A stretch of 64,000 bases of DNA from an uncultured beta proteobacterium (GTDB lineage: Bacteria; Pseudomonadota; Gammaproteobacteria; Burkholderiales; Burkholderiaceae_C), in the NCBI GenBank assembly GCA_903876735.1, contig CAIRAW010000006.1, positions 1 through 64,000 on the forward strand, written 5' to 3'. Shown piece by piece: positions 28,805-37,937 of the stretch. The notes below the pieces were generated by a model, which saw only the letters and a program-made list of their open reading frames with translations, did no database searches and was not told where the DNA came from. A program made the translations under genes and the position numbers. Position 1 is the first letter of the stretch, and each line of letters begins with the position of its first letter.

Positions 28805-28826
28805 GGTGCTTTCCTGAATGCGTGAC

Positions 28827-29705
28827 TCAGCGCAGAAACGCCCGCAACGCCGCCAGGTAGGCCTGCGGCTGCTCCAGGTGGTGGTTGTGCGAGGCGTTTT
28901 CAAACACCTGCATCCGGGCACCCGGTATCAGGCGGCAGAACTGTTGCACGGTCTCTGGCGTGGCCTCGTCGAAGCGCCCGCAGGTCAGCAGTGTCGGAAC
29001 CTTGACCTGATTCAGGCGTGGCGTCAGGTCGGCCGCGCGCAGGCTGCCGGTGCAGGTGAATTCACTCGGTCCCCACATCGCCAGATAGACCTCCATTCCC
29101 AGCCCGGCAAAAGCGCGTTGCAAACACTCAGGCCAGGGATCAAGCCGGCACAGATGCTGCTGGTAGTACTGGGTCATGGCGTCCTGATAGGCGGGCGCCT
29201 CAAAGTCTTCAAGTGCCTCGGCCAGCGCCACGGCCTTGCCGATCGCAGCTGGCATTTGCGCGAGCCAGGCGCGCTGGTCTGCCATCCAGCGCGGCGCGCT
29301 CAGACACGGCCCCGAGAGCACCAGGCGTTCGATGCCGCTTGCACCCCTGAGCAGCGATTCGACGGCCAGCATGCTGCCCCAGGACTGGCCCAGCAAATGA
29401 ACACGATCGAGTCCCAGCGCCGCGCGCACGGTCGCCAGTTCTTCAACAAAGCGACTCACTTGCCACAGCGCCGGGTTGGCCGGATGCCCGGAGCGGCCAC
29501 AGCCTAGCTGATCGTAGAAAACCACTGGCCGCTCGTCGGCCAGCGCGCCTATGTTTTCCAGATAGTCGTGCGGTGCGCCGGGCCCGCCGTGTAGCACCAG
29601 CAAGGGAATGCCGGGCGCGTCGGCGCCATCGATGCGGTACCAAACGCGACCACCGGGACCGGCGATCATGCCTTCGCTGCGCTTGACCTGGTCGATGGTT
29701 GGCAT
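28827..29705 (-). CDS. Proline-iminopeptidase-like alpha/beta hydrolase (S33)
   Basis: The 292-residue enzyme has the oxyanion motif HGGPG (PLLVLHGGPGAPHDYLEN) and the nucleophile elbow GQSWGS (HLLGQSWGSMLAVES). A catalytic Asp region (TCGRFDEATPETV) and a C-terminal His (FENASHNHHLEQP) complete the triad. The HGGPG and DQLGCGRS motifs are typical of peptidase family S33, which removes N-terminal proline or hydrolyses amides and lactones. It has no signal peptide, so it is cytoplasmic. Its start lies 4 bases after the stop of the serine hydrolase gene upstream. Confidence 0.88.
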   Translation of the reverse strand: MPTIDQVKRSEGMIAGPGGRVWYRIDGADAPGIPLLVLHGGPGAPHDYLENIGALADERPVVFYDQLGCGRSGHPANPALWQVSRFVEELATVRAALGLDRVHLLGQSWGSMLAVESLLRGASGIERLVLSGPCLSAPRWMADQRAWLAQMPAAIGKAVALAEALEDFEAPAYQDAMTQYYQQHLCRLDPWPECLQRAFAGLGMEVYLAMWGPSEFTCTGSLRAADLTPRLNQVKVPTLLTCGRFDEATPETVQQFCRLIPGARMQVFENASHNHHLEQPQAYLAALRAFLR

Positions 29706-29709
29706 GCTG

Positions 29710-31863
29710 TCAGCCGACGCGAACCGTGATCGATGTGTTGGCAGCTCCGAACAGCATCAGGTACGCGATCCCTGTTCCGGCCGGCAGCGTTGCCGACGCA
29801 TTGGGCGCGCCGCTGCCCAGACATTGGAAGGCTGCGTCATAAAGGCGCCAGTCCGTGGCGCCGGAAATCGCGAGCGGCAGCGGCGCAGGGCCCGCCTGCA
29901 CGGCGCGCCACTCAGCATAGGCTTCACTGCCGATCGCAACGCTGCTCGTTCTGCCGGACGGCAGCAACAGCACGCTCTGTGCGGGTCTAAACACGCTGCT
30001 GCCCAGACGCATCCATTCCTCACCTGCGCGCGACTCAACGATCAAGTCATTGAGGTCGCGCGAGTTATTCCCAGGAATCTTCAGGCACATGCGCGTGGCG
30101 CTGTCGCTGACGGACGCATCCGTGATCTGGGTTTGCTCACCGATCACTGCGGCATTCACCAACAGGTAGCCGGGAGAATCAGGCGCTGCGGCCAGCGTCA
30201 GCGTCGGGCTGGACCGGTAAAGCCACATCAATGAATCAGCCGGCTCGTTGACGGCCAGCCAGGTCTGTTGGAGACGTGCCAGCCAGACGCTTGACAAGGG
30301 TGGCTTGGCCGCCAACTTCTGCGCCGGGAGGAATTGAACCAGGTAATGGCCCAGGCCCGTAACAGTGCGTCCCGTCAGGTAGCGCTCGCCCATCGCACTG
30401 GAGGACTGGTAAGACATGTTGGGGGCCGCATCGGTTGAGAATGTTCCGTCGCTGCGCAGTTTCCATCCCGTTGTTGGGGCCGCCCAGGCGCCCTGTTTTG
30501 TGCTTGAAATCGACAGCGTGCGATCGGCTGCAATCTGGACGCGAAGCATGCCCTGGTAATGGGCATAAATGCCTTCGATGGCCGCGAGTTGCGCTGAGCT
30601 GGGTACGGCCTCGGGCAGTGCAATCGCAGGCAGTGGCGTTGGCACGGCGGCGATGCGGCGGCGCTCGGCGAGCGCCTGCAGCAGGATGCGTTCAGCCAAT
30701 GCGCCGTGGTTGTAATCGTTCGAAGTGCCGGTGATCATCAGCGCCAGCCCCTCATCCGGAGCGACCACGAAATTGCTGCCATAGACGCTGGTGCCACCGT
30801 TCTTGTGCCAGGCCGTGACGCCGACTGCGGCCAGGCCGCTCCCTAGCACGCCGTCCCATCCGAGGCCGTAACCATCATTCATCCTGACCGGCTGCAGCGC
30901 CTGGGTCAGGGTCTGGTTGCGTGCCATCTCCGTGAGCGTTGCGGCCTGCAGGATGCGCACGCCGTCGAGCTGGCCACCGCTCAGGAACATCCTGGCGATG
31001 CGCGCCATTTCCGTGGGCGTCGTGTAGAGCCCGCCTGAGGCGTAGGCCAGCGTAAATTCCTGCGGCAGTTTTGTTGTGCCGTCATAAGCGCTCGCATACG
31101 AGCCCGCAGCGAACGCCTGCAGTGCGTAGCTGCTGCGCTTCATGCCCAGCGGCGTGAGGATTTCGTCAGCGACAAACTGTGCGAAGGTCTTGCCCGTCAC
31201 CGCCTTGATCAGCGGCTCGATCATCGTGAAGCCATCGTTGCAGTAGACCGACATCTCGCCTGGTACATGTTTCAGTCGTGCCGTGGCCAGCGTATTCATC
31301 ACCTGCTCGGCGTAGCCGGAGAAGGGGCTGGAGCGGAAGATGCCACGGTAGTCGGCACCCGGGAAACCCGATGAATGGTTCAGCAGCATGCGCACCGTGA
31401 CTTGCGTGTATTCAGGCGACGCCATCCTGAAGGTCGGCAGGTAGCGCAGCAGCGGCGCGTCCAGCTCCAGTTGGCCGCGCTCGACCAGAATCATGGCGGC
31501 GATCGCCGCCAGCATCTTGCTGCAGGAGCCGATGCAAAACAGGGTGTCGGTCGTTGGCGCAGCCTGGCTTGTCCTGTCGATCACACCAAAGGCCTCGGCC
31601 CAGATCACCCGCTCCCGGTCGATCAGCGCGACCGAGATCGACGGCGTGTCGGTGTCGGTCAGCGCTTGGGCGATGGCGGCGCGCGCGTCGGCAATGGTGG
31701 CCTCGTAGCTGGCGCTACTGGCGCCCCAGCAAGCGGCCAGCAGGCCGGGCGCCAGAATGCCTGCGCCGGTGAGGGCGCTTAAATGCAGCACGCTGCGACG
31801 CGTGATTTCGCCGTGCAACTGGCTGTTGTCTTGATGCGCCTGCGTCTGAAGTTCGGTTTTCAT
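29710..31863 (-). CDS. Tat-dependent lipoprotein serine hydrolase with extra C-terminal region, copy 2
   Basis: The 717-residue product starts at ATG 31863. Its N-terminus has a TRRSVLHLSALTGAG twin-arginine signal and a LLAAC lipobox, so it is probably a lipoprotein. The beta-lactamase-like domain carries SCSK as the SxxK motif (FCIGSCSKMLAAI) and YCN as the YxN motif (SVYCNDGFT). About 300 further residues follow, the last part sharing RDLNDL, AYAEWRAVQ, WRLYDA and LPAGTGIAYL motifs with the upstream neighbour. It is a tandem paralogue of that gene, separated by 20 bases. The substrate is unknown, and longer starts upstream overlap the neighbour and are rejected. Confidence 0.85.
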   Translation of the reverse strand: MKTELQTQAHQDNSQLHGEITRRSVLHLSALTGAGILAPGLLAACWGASSASYEATIADARAAIAQALTDTDTPSISVALIDRERVIWAEAFGVIDRTSQAAPTTDTLFCIGSCSKMLAAIAAMILVERGQLELDAPLLRYLPTFRMASPEYTQVTVRMLLNHSSGFPGADYRGIFRSSPFSGYAEQVMNTLATARLKHVPGEMSVYCNDGFTMIEPLIKAVTGKTFAQFVADEILTPLGMKRSSYALQAFAAGSYASAYDGTTKLPQEFTLAYASGGLYTTPTEMARIARMFLSGGQLDGVRILQAATLTEMARNQTLTQALQPVRMNDGYGLGWDGVLGSGLAAVGVTAWHKNGGTSVYGSNFVVAPDEGLALMITGTSNDYNHGALAERILLQALAERRRIAAVPTPLPAIALPEAVPSSAQLAAIEGIYAHYQGMLRVQIAADRTLSISSTKQGAWAAPTTGWKLRSDGTFSTDAAPNMSYQSSSAMGERYLTGRTVTGLGHYLVQFLPAQKLAAKPPLSSVWLARLQQTWLAVNEPADSLMWLYRSSPTLTLAAAPDSPGYLLVNAAVIGEQTQITDASVSDSATRMCLKIPGNNSRDLNDLIVESRAGEEWMRLGSSVFRPAQSVLLLPSGRTSSVAIGSEAYAEWRAVQAGPAPLPLAISGATDWRLYDAAFQCLGSGAPNASATLPAGTGIAYLMLFGAANTSITVRVG

Positions 31864-31883
31864 GGTGTTGTCCGGCAAATTGA

Positions 31884-34043
31884 TCAGGAGAGCGTGACAC
31901 TGGCGCTGGTGTTGGCAGGGCCAAAGATGAGCAGGTATGCGAGGCCGCTGCCGGCGGGCAGGCTGGTCTGGCCGTTTGCGGCGCCACTGCTCAAAGCCTG
32001 AAAGTCGGCATCGTAGAGGCGCCAGGCGCTGGCGCCGGCGATGGCGACCTGAACCGGCGCGGCGCCGGTCTGCACCGCGCGCCATTCTGCGTAGGCTTGC
32101 GCGCCAATGGGAACAACGGTGGTCGCGCCAGCGCTCAGCAGCGGCACCGTCGCCTGCGGGCGGTGCAGGGCGTCGCCCCAGCGCAACCATTCTTCGTCGC
32201 CCTGGTTGACGATGTCGAGATCGTTCAGGTCGCGTCCGTTCATGCCGGGGATGACGAGCATCATGCGCGCCGTTGTGTCGCTGGTCGATGGATCAAGCAC
32301 GATGGGTGACGGTGTATCTCCGGACTGCCAGGCAATCACCAGCCCCGGCAATTCCGGGATGGCGACCAGCGAGAAGCGCAGTGTGCCCAGGATCTGGTCG
32401 ACATGGGAGTCGGGGCTTTCGTTGACCCGCAGCCAGGTCGAGCCAAGCCGCTGGCGCCAGGCGGCTGAGAGCGGCGTTGCCGCTGCCTGCACGCGCTGGG
32501 CATAGGCCTGCGCGTCGAGGTAGTGCAGGGCGCCAGTCGGGCCGCGCTGCGCCAAGTACTGCCGGCCCGATTCGGTGACGGATTTGCAGGAGATCAGTGG
32601 CGCGGTGTCCGATGTGAACCAGCCGTCGCTGCGGTAACGCAGCGCTGAAATGCCGGGGCTGAAGCCGTCGGGGCCCAGCCTCAGGGTAGCGAGCGAGCCG
32701 TCGGCGTCCTTGCGAAACTGGACGATGCTGGCGGAGTTGGCGTAAACACCCTCGGTCGCCTCTATGACGCCAGCGGGGGCGAGCTGCACCGGACTGGCCA
32801 GCCCTGCCAGCGCTGCCGGGTAGGCGGGTATGCGGTCGTTCTCGGCCAGTGCGCGCAGCAATACGCGCTGCGCCAGCGCGCTGTGGTTGAAGCCGGCGCC
32901 TTGTGTCCCCATCACCACCACGGCCAGGCCTTCGTTGGGCGCGACGATCATCTCCGCGCCATAGAAGTCGGTATCGCCCCCTTTGCTCCAGCCTTGGATG
33001 CCGACGGCCTGCAGGCCGGACTCGCGCACGGTATCCCAGCCCAGTCCGTAAGACCAGGCCACGGATTTCACCGGGTTGAATGTTCCCAGCGTCTGATCGA
33101 CGGCCATCGCTTGCAGCGACGCTGCGCCCAGGATTCGCGTAGCGCCCAAGGCACCGTCATTGAGAAAAACCCGGGCGAAGGTGGCCAGGTCGGTTGGCGT
33201 GGTGTAGAGGCCGCCGGAGGCCTGTGCGCCGGAAAACTCCTGCGGCTGGGCCACGCCGGACCGGTAGACCTTGGCATAGCTGCCGTCTGCGAACGGGGCC
33301 CTGGTATAGGCGGAATGCTTCATGCCCAGCGGATCGAGGATGGCCGCTTGCACGTAGTCGGCGTAGCGCTGGCCGGTCACCGCCGCGATCAGGAGTTCGA
33401 GCAGCGTGAAGCCGTCGTTGCAATAGACGCTCATATAGCCTGGTGCCGCCTTCAGGCGCTGCTGCGCCAGTCCGGCCAGAACCTGCTCGGCATAGCCTGA
33501 AGCGGGTTTGTTGGTGAAGACGTTTCGGTAGTTCGTTCCGGGAAAGCCGGACGAGTGGTTCAGCAGCATGCGCACCGTGATGTCCGTGTAGCGCGCATCC
33601 AGCATGCGAAACCTTGGCAGGTAGTCAACCAGTGGCGCGTCGAGCCGCAACAGCCCTTGCTCCACCAGTTGCATGACGGCGACTGTCGCCAACATCTTGG
33701 AGCTTGAGCCGATGCTGAACATGGTGTTCGCGGTCGGCATCTGGCGCGTCTGCAGGTCGGCATAGCCGTAGCTCTGGGCCCACACCGTGCGCTCGGTGCT
33801 GACGAGCGCAAAGCCCAGCGCGGTGGCGCTGCCAAGCCGCAACACCTCCTGCGCGGCCGTCTGCGCTTCCTGCATTGCGGCTTCGTAGTTTGGCGTCGAG
33901 GCGTGAGTGCATCCCGCGAGCAGGACCGGGCTTGCGAGTCCCAGGCCGGACCAGCCAGCGAGTTGCAGCAGTTGGCGCCGCGAGTTCGACCGCAAACCGC
34001 TGGCGTTGCGCTGATCCCGGCTTACTTTGGTGTCTTGGTTCAT
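31884..34043 (-). CDS. Tat-dependent lipoprotein serine hydrolase with extra C-terminal region, copy 1
   Basis: The 719-residue protein has a twin-arginine signal (SNSRRQLLQLAGWSGLG) that runs into a lipobox (VLLAGC), and a class C beta-lactamase-like domain. The SxxK motif is SSSK (FSIGSSSKMLATV) and the YxN motif is YCN (SVYCNDGFTLLELL). After the catalytic domain come about 300 residues ending in a region that I cannot assign, with IPGMNGRDLNDL, AYAEWRAVQTG, WRLYDADFQ and LPAGSGLAYLLIFGPANTS. AGGAAAA precedes the ATG. It is the first gene of a four-gene minus-strand run that includes its paralogue. Confidence 0.85.
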   Translation of the reverse strand: MNQDTKVSRDQRNASGLRSNSRRQLLQLAGWSGLGLASPVLLAGCTHASTPNYEAAMQEAQTAAQEVLRLGSATALGFALVSTERTVWAQSYGYADLQTRQMPTANTMFSIGSSSKMLATVAVMQLVEQGLLRLDAPLVDYLPRFRMLDARYTDITVRMLLNHSSGFPGTNYRNVFTNKPASGYAEQVLAGLAQQRLKAAPGYMSVYCNDGFTLLELLIAAVTGQRYADYVQAAILDPLGMKHSAYTRAPFADGSYAKVYRSGVAQPQEFSGAQASGGLYTTPTDLATFARVFLNDGALGATRILGAASLQAMAVDQTLGTFNPVKSVAWSYGLGWDTVRESGLQAVGIQGWSKGGDTDFYGAEMIVAPNEGLAVVVMGTQGAGFNHSALAQRVLLRALAENDRIPAYPAALAGLASPVQLAPAGVIEATEGVYANSASIVQFRKDADGSLATLRLGPDGFSPGISALRYRSDGWFTSDTAPLISCKSVTESGRQYLAQRGPTGALHYLDAQAYAQRVQAAATPLSAAWRQRLGSTWLRVNESPDSHVDQILGTLRFSLVAIPELPGLVIAWQSGDTPSPIVLDPSTSDTTARMMLVIPGMNGRDLNDLDIVNQGDEEWLRWGDALHRPQATVPLLSAGATTVVPIGAQAYAEWRAVQTGAAPVQVAIAGASAWRLYDADFQALSSGAANGQTSLPAGSGLAYLLIFGPANTSASVTLS

Positions 34044-34375
34044 CGTGGTTTTCCTTTGCTAATTTCTTGAACCTGTAATCTGCTGACCACCTTGCTGTTT
34101 ATTGTGACGAGAACCGGCGACCGATCGGTTCAGCGCGGTCATGCGCATGCCGTCCTGGTTGATGCACGTCAAACGTGTCACGTACAACAGCGGCTCAGCG
34201 CTTGTCCACCCGTGAGGCATGACGCGTCGCGGATAAATTGAAGGGCAGGGCGCCTGGTCCGGGCAATTGTTCTTTTTTGGGCTAGCATTGGGCACTTGAC
34301 GATTCTTCTGGCATCAACTTTGCGTGTGATGACCATGGGTCGACACCTTAACCAAGCAACGAATTCACACGCAGC
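34044..34375. other. Divergent intergenic region with small palindromes
   Basis: These 332 bases separate the leftward serine hydrolase gene from the rightward BMP-type ABC operon. I see a perfect 10-base palindrome ACCGATCGGT at 34120-34129. A CACGT-CAA-ACGTG inverted repeat lies at 34165-34177, followed by a further CACGT at 34179-34183. These could be operator sites, but nothing links them to a named regulator. No convincing sigma-70 promoter pair, small gene or RNA is visible. Confidence 0.45.
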
Positions 34376-35911
34376 ATGACCAGCCCCCGCCTTCAGCTCT
34401 CCGGCATCACCAAACGGTATCCGGGGGTGATTGCCAACAGCGATGTGTCGCTCACGCTCATGCCGGGTCAGACGCATGCCGTGCTGGGTGAAAACGGCGC
34501 CGGCAAGTCGACCCTGATGAAGATCATCTACGGCTCGGTCAAGCCCGACGCCGGTCACATGATGCTCAACGGCCAGTTGGTCCATATCCGCAACCCCAAG
34601 GATGCGCGCGCCAACGGCATCAGCATGGTGTTCCAGCATTTCAACCTGTTCGACACCATGACCGTGGCCGAGAACGTCTGGCTCGGGCTGACGCGCGATT
34701 CGCTCGAGCAGGTGACCGCCAGCATCGTCGGCAAGGCCAACGAATACGGGCTCGACGTCGACCCCGAGCGACCGGTGCACACCCTGAGCGTGGGCGAGAT
34801 GCAGCGGGTGGAAATCATCCGCGCCCTGTTGACGCGTCCCGAGGTGCTGATCCTGGACGAGCCGACCTCGGTGCTGACGCCGCAGGCGGTGGACAAGCTG
34901 TTTGTGGTGCTGAAGAAATTGGCCAGTGAAGGCTGCAGCATCCTGTACATCAGCCACAAGCTGCACGAGATCCGCGAACTCTGCAACGCCTGCACCGTGC
35001 TGCGTGGCGGCAAGGTGACAGGCGTCTGTGACCCGTCGCAGGAATCGAACGCCTCGCTCTCGCGCATGATGATTGGCGCCGAGCCGCCGCTGTTGACCCG
35101 CCATGAGCCCAGGCTTGGCGCGGCCGTGCTGCAGGTGCGGGATTTGTCGCTGGCGCGCGAAGACCAGTTTGGCGTGGACCTGCAGGGCATTTCGCTCGAG
35201 GTGCGCGCTGGTGAAGTGGTCGGCATTGCCGGTGTCTCGGGCAATGGGCAAAAGGAATTGCTGTACGCGCTCTCGGGTGAAGATACGCGCTCGCCCGCTG
35301 GTTCGATCCGGATGGGTGCCGTCGATGTCAGCGCGCTGCACCCCGGCGGGCGGCGCAAGCTCGGTCTGCATTTTGTGCCCGAAGAGCGTCTGGGTCGCGG
35401 TGCGGTGCCGACGCTGGGCCTGGCGCACAACCTGCTGCTCACGCGCAACGAATCGATCTCGCACCCCGGCTTTGCCGGCGGCTGGATCCGGGTCCGGCAA
35501 CTCGAAGCCCATGCCGCCGACATCATCCGGCGCTTCAACGTCAAGGCCGGTGGGCCGCGCGCTGCGGCTCGTTCGCTATCGGGCGGCAATCTGCAGAAGT
35601 TTCTGGTCGGGCGCGAGATTGACGCCAAGCCGACGCTGTTCATCGTGTCGCAGCCGACCTGGGGTGTGGACGTCGGCGCGGCGGCGCAGATCCGCGGGGA
35701 GATTCTGGCGCTGCGCGACGCCGGTTGCGCCGTGCTGGTGGTGAGCGAAGAACTGGAAGAACTGTTTGAAGTCAGCGACCGCCTGCACGTCATCGCGCAG
35801 GGCCGGCTCTCGCCGTCGGTGCCGATTGCGCAGGCGACGGTGGAGCGAATTGGCGAGTGGATGAGCGGCCTGTTTTCAAATGATCAGGGGGCTTTGCATG
35901 TTAAAGCTTGA
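34376..35911 (+). CDS. ABC importer ATPase with two nucleotide-binding domains (BMP/nucleoside type)
   Basis: The 511-residue protein has two ABC domains. The first has Walker A GENGAGKSTLMK, signature LSVGEMQRVEIIRAL and Walker B LILDEPTSVLTP. The second is degenerate, with GVSGNGQKELLYAL in place of Walker A and SQPTWGVDVGA at Walker B, as is usual in NupO/YufO and sugar-type ATPases, and signature LSGGNLQKFLVGREI. It powers the two permeases encoded next. No strong ribosome site precedes ATG 34376. Its 3' end overlaps the first permease gene by 14 bases. Confidence 0.92.
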   Translation: MTSPRLQLSGITKRYPGVIANSDVSLTLMPGQTHAVLGENGAGKSTLMKIIYGSVKPDAGHMMLNGQLVHIRNPKDARANGISMVFQHFNLFDTMTVAENVWLGLTRDSLEQVTASIVGKANEYGLDVDPERPVHTLSVGEMQRVEIIRALLTRPEVLILDEPTSVLTPQAVDKLFVVLKKLASEGCSILYISHKLHEIRELCNACTVLRGGKVTGVCDPSQESNASLSRMMIGAEPPLLTRHEPRLGAAVLQVRDLSLAREDQFGVDLQGISLEVRAGEVVGIAGVSGNGQKELLYALSGEDTRSPAGSIRMGAVDVSALHPGGRRKLGLHFVPEERLGRGAVPTLGLAHNLLLTRNESISHPGFAGGWIRVRQLEAHAADIIRRFNVKAGGPRAAARSLSGGNLQKFLVGREIDAKPTLFIVSQPTWGVDVGAAAQIRGEILALRDAGCAVLVVSEELEELFEVSDRLHVIAQGRLSPSVPIAQATVERIGEWMSGLFSNDQGALHVKA

Positions 35912-36953
35912 AGCCCGTCAACAGCCCTCGAGTCTGTGGAGCTATGCCTCACCGCTGCTGGCGCTGGCGCTCACGGTCCTGATCGGTGTGGCACTGTTTG
36001 TCGCCCTTGGCAAAGACCCGGTCAGCGGCCTGCGCGTGTTTTTCTGGGAGCCGGTGCGCACTGCCTATGCGCTGGGCGAGTTGACCGTCAAGGCCACACC
36101 TTTGCTGCTGATTGCGCTGGGTCTTGCCGTGTGCTTTCGCTCCAATGTCTGGAACATCGGCGCCGAAGGCCAGTATGTGTTGGGCGCGATCGCAGCCAGT
36201 GGCGTGGCTTTGCTGGCAGAGCCGGGTACGAGTCGCTGGATTGTTGTTCCCATCATGCTTGCTGGCGTGCTCGGCGGCATGTTCTGGGCTGGCATCACAG
36301 CCTGGCTGCGCGACCGCTTCAACGCCAACGAGATTCTGGTGAGTCTGATGCTGGTCTACGTGGCGGTGCAACTTCTCAGCTACATGGTGTCGGGCCCGTG
36401 GAAAGATCCGCAGGGCTACAACTTTCCGCAGAGCAAAAACTTTGAACTGGTGACGCGCATTCCGCGCCTGTTCGACGGTTCGCGCATCAGCATCGGTGTA
36501 TTTCTGGCGTTGCTGGGTGTGCTCGGAGCCTGGATTTTTTTGTTTCGCACACGCGCCGGTTTTGCCCAGCAGGTCGGCGGTCTGGCGCCAGCCGCTGCGC
36601 GCTATGCCGGCTTTTCCTCGCGCCGCGCGCTGTGGACGGCCTTGCTGGTCTCCGGCGCCACGGCCGGTCTGGCCGGTGCGCTTGAAGTGGCGGGCCCGAT
36701 CGGTCAGCTCACGCCCTATGTGCCGGCTGGCTACGGCTTTGCCGCCATCATCGTCGCCTTTGTCGGGCGTCTGCACCCGGTGGGCATGGTGTTTTCAGCC
36801 CTGCTGATGAGCATGTTCTACATCGGCGGCGAACTCGCGCAGTCGCGCCTGGGTTTGCCCAAGTCGCTGACCGGCGTTTTTCAGGGGCTGCTGCTGTTTA
36901 CCCTGCTGGCCTGCGACACGCTGGTCAACTACCGCGTGAAATGGGTCAAGTGA
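35898..36953 (+). CDS. ABC permease, first subunit of the BMP-type importer
   Basis: The 351-residue membrane permease belongs to the RbsC/NupP-like family, with SNVWNIGAEGQYVLGAIAASG and FNANEILVSLMLVYVAVQLLSYMVSGPWKDPQGYNFPQS, both typical of the BMP-linked permeases. ATG 35898 is chosen because AGGGGG lies six bases upstream; an earlier ATG at 35880 is less well placed. The stop overlaps the next permease start by one base (TGATG), so translation is coupled. Confidence 0.92.
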   Translation: MLKLEARQQPSSLWSYASPLLALALTVLIGVALFVALGKDPVSGLRVFFWEPVRTAYALGELTVKATPLLLIALGLAVCFRSNVWNIGAEGQYVLGAIAASGVALLAEPGTSRWIVVPIMLAGVLGGMFWAGITAWLRDRFNANEILVSLMLVYVAVQLLSYMVSGPWKDPQGYNFPQSKNFELVTRIPRLFDGSRISIGVFLALLGVLGAWIFLFRTRAGFAQQVGGLAPAAARYAGFSSRRALWTALLVSGATAGLAGALEVAGPIGQLTPYVPAGYGFAAIIVAFVGRLHPVGMVFSALLMSMFYIGGELAQSRLGLPKSLTGVFQGLLLFTLLACDTLVNYRVKWVK

Positions 36954-37873
36954 TGGATTCCTATGCACTGCTGATCGCAGCCACCCTGAACGCTGGCACG
37001 GTGCTGGCGCTGGCATCCCTCGGGATGCTGATCAATGAGCGTGCCGGCATTGTCAACCTCGGCGCCGAAGGCATGATGCTGTGCGCGGCAATAGCCGGTT
37101 TCGCGGCGGTTGTTCACAGCGGCAGCGACTTTGTCGGCTTTGCCGCCGGCATGGGCGCTGGCGCGCTGCTGGCGCTGGTGTTCGGTTTGCTGGTGATCTG
37201 GCTCAACGCGAACCAGTACGCAACCGGCCTGGCGGTGAGTCTGTTCGGCGCCGGCTTTTCTGCCTTTGCGGGAATTGCCTATGTGCAGGAGCGGATTCCA
37301 CCGCGCCCGGGTTTTGCTGTTCCCTATCTGGCCGACCTGCCCCTGATCGGCCCGGCCCTGTTCCGCCACCATCCGCTGGTCTACCTGACGGTTCTGTTTG
37401 CGCTGGGTTTGATCTGGTTCCTGTACCGCACGCGCGCCGGTCTGGTGCTGCGCAGCGTTGGTGAGAACCCCGAGTCGGCGCATGCGCTGGGCTATCCGGT
37501 GCGCCGCATCCGCTTGCTTGCCGTGGTCGTTGGTGGTGCACTGTGCGGTCTGGCGGGCGCCTATGTTTCGATCGTCTACACCCCATTGTGGGTCGAGGGC
37601 ATGGTGGCCGGCAAGGGCTGGATCGCTTTGGCGCTGACCACGTTTGCCACCTGGCGCCCGGCGCGCGTGCTGCTGGGCGCCTATTTGTTTGGCGGTGTCA
37701 CCATGCTGCAGTTTCACCTGCAGGGCATTGGCGTGGAAGTTGCTAGTCAGTTTCTGACCATGCTGCCCTATTTGTCGACCATTGTTGTTCTAGCCCTGAT
37801 TTCACGCAATCCGCTGTGGATCCGCATCAACATGCCAGCTTCAATCGGCAAGCCGTTCTATCCGGGCAGCTGA
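36953..37873 (+). CDS. ABC permease, second subunit of the BMP-type importer
   Basis: The 306-residue membrane protein contains INERAGIVNLGAEGMMLCAAIAGF and NANQYATGLAVSLFGAGFSAFAG, and a loop RTRAGLVLRSVGENPESAHALGYPV, matching NupQ-like permeases. It forms a heterodimer with the preceding permease in the inner membrane. The start at ATG 36953 follows directly from the overlapping stop of the upstream gene. The binding protein gene follows after 64 bases. Confidence 0.92.
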   Translation: MDSYALLIAATLNAGTVLALASLGMLINERAGIVNLGAEGMMLCAAIAGFAAVVHSGSDFVGFAAGMGAGALLALVFGLLVIWLNANQYATGLAVSLFGAGFSAFAGIAYVQERIPPRPGFAVPYLADLPLIGPALFRHHPLVYLTVLFALGLIWFLYRTRAGLVLRSVGENPESAHALGYPVRRIRLLAVVVGGALCGLAGAYVSIVYTPLWVEGMVAGKGWIALALTTFATWRPARVLLGAYLFGGVTMLQFHLQGIGVEVASQFLTMLPYLSTIVVLALISRNPLWIRINMPASIGKPFYPGS

Positions 37874-37937
37874 TTTTTCCGGTTCATAATTGAGTTTTTC
37901 CACCCCCCGTCGCAACCCGCTCCAAGAAGGAATTGAC

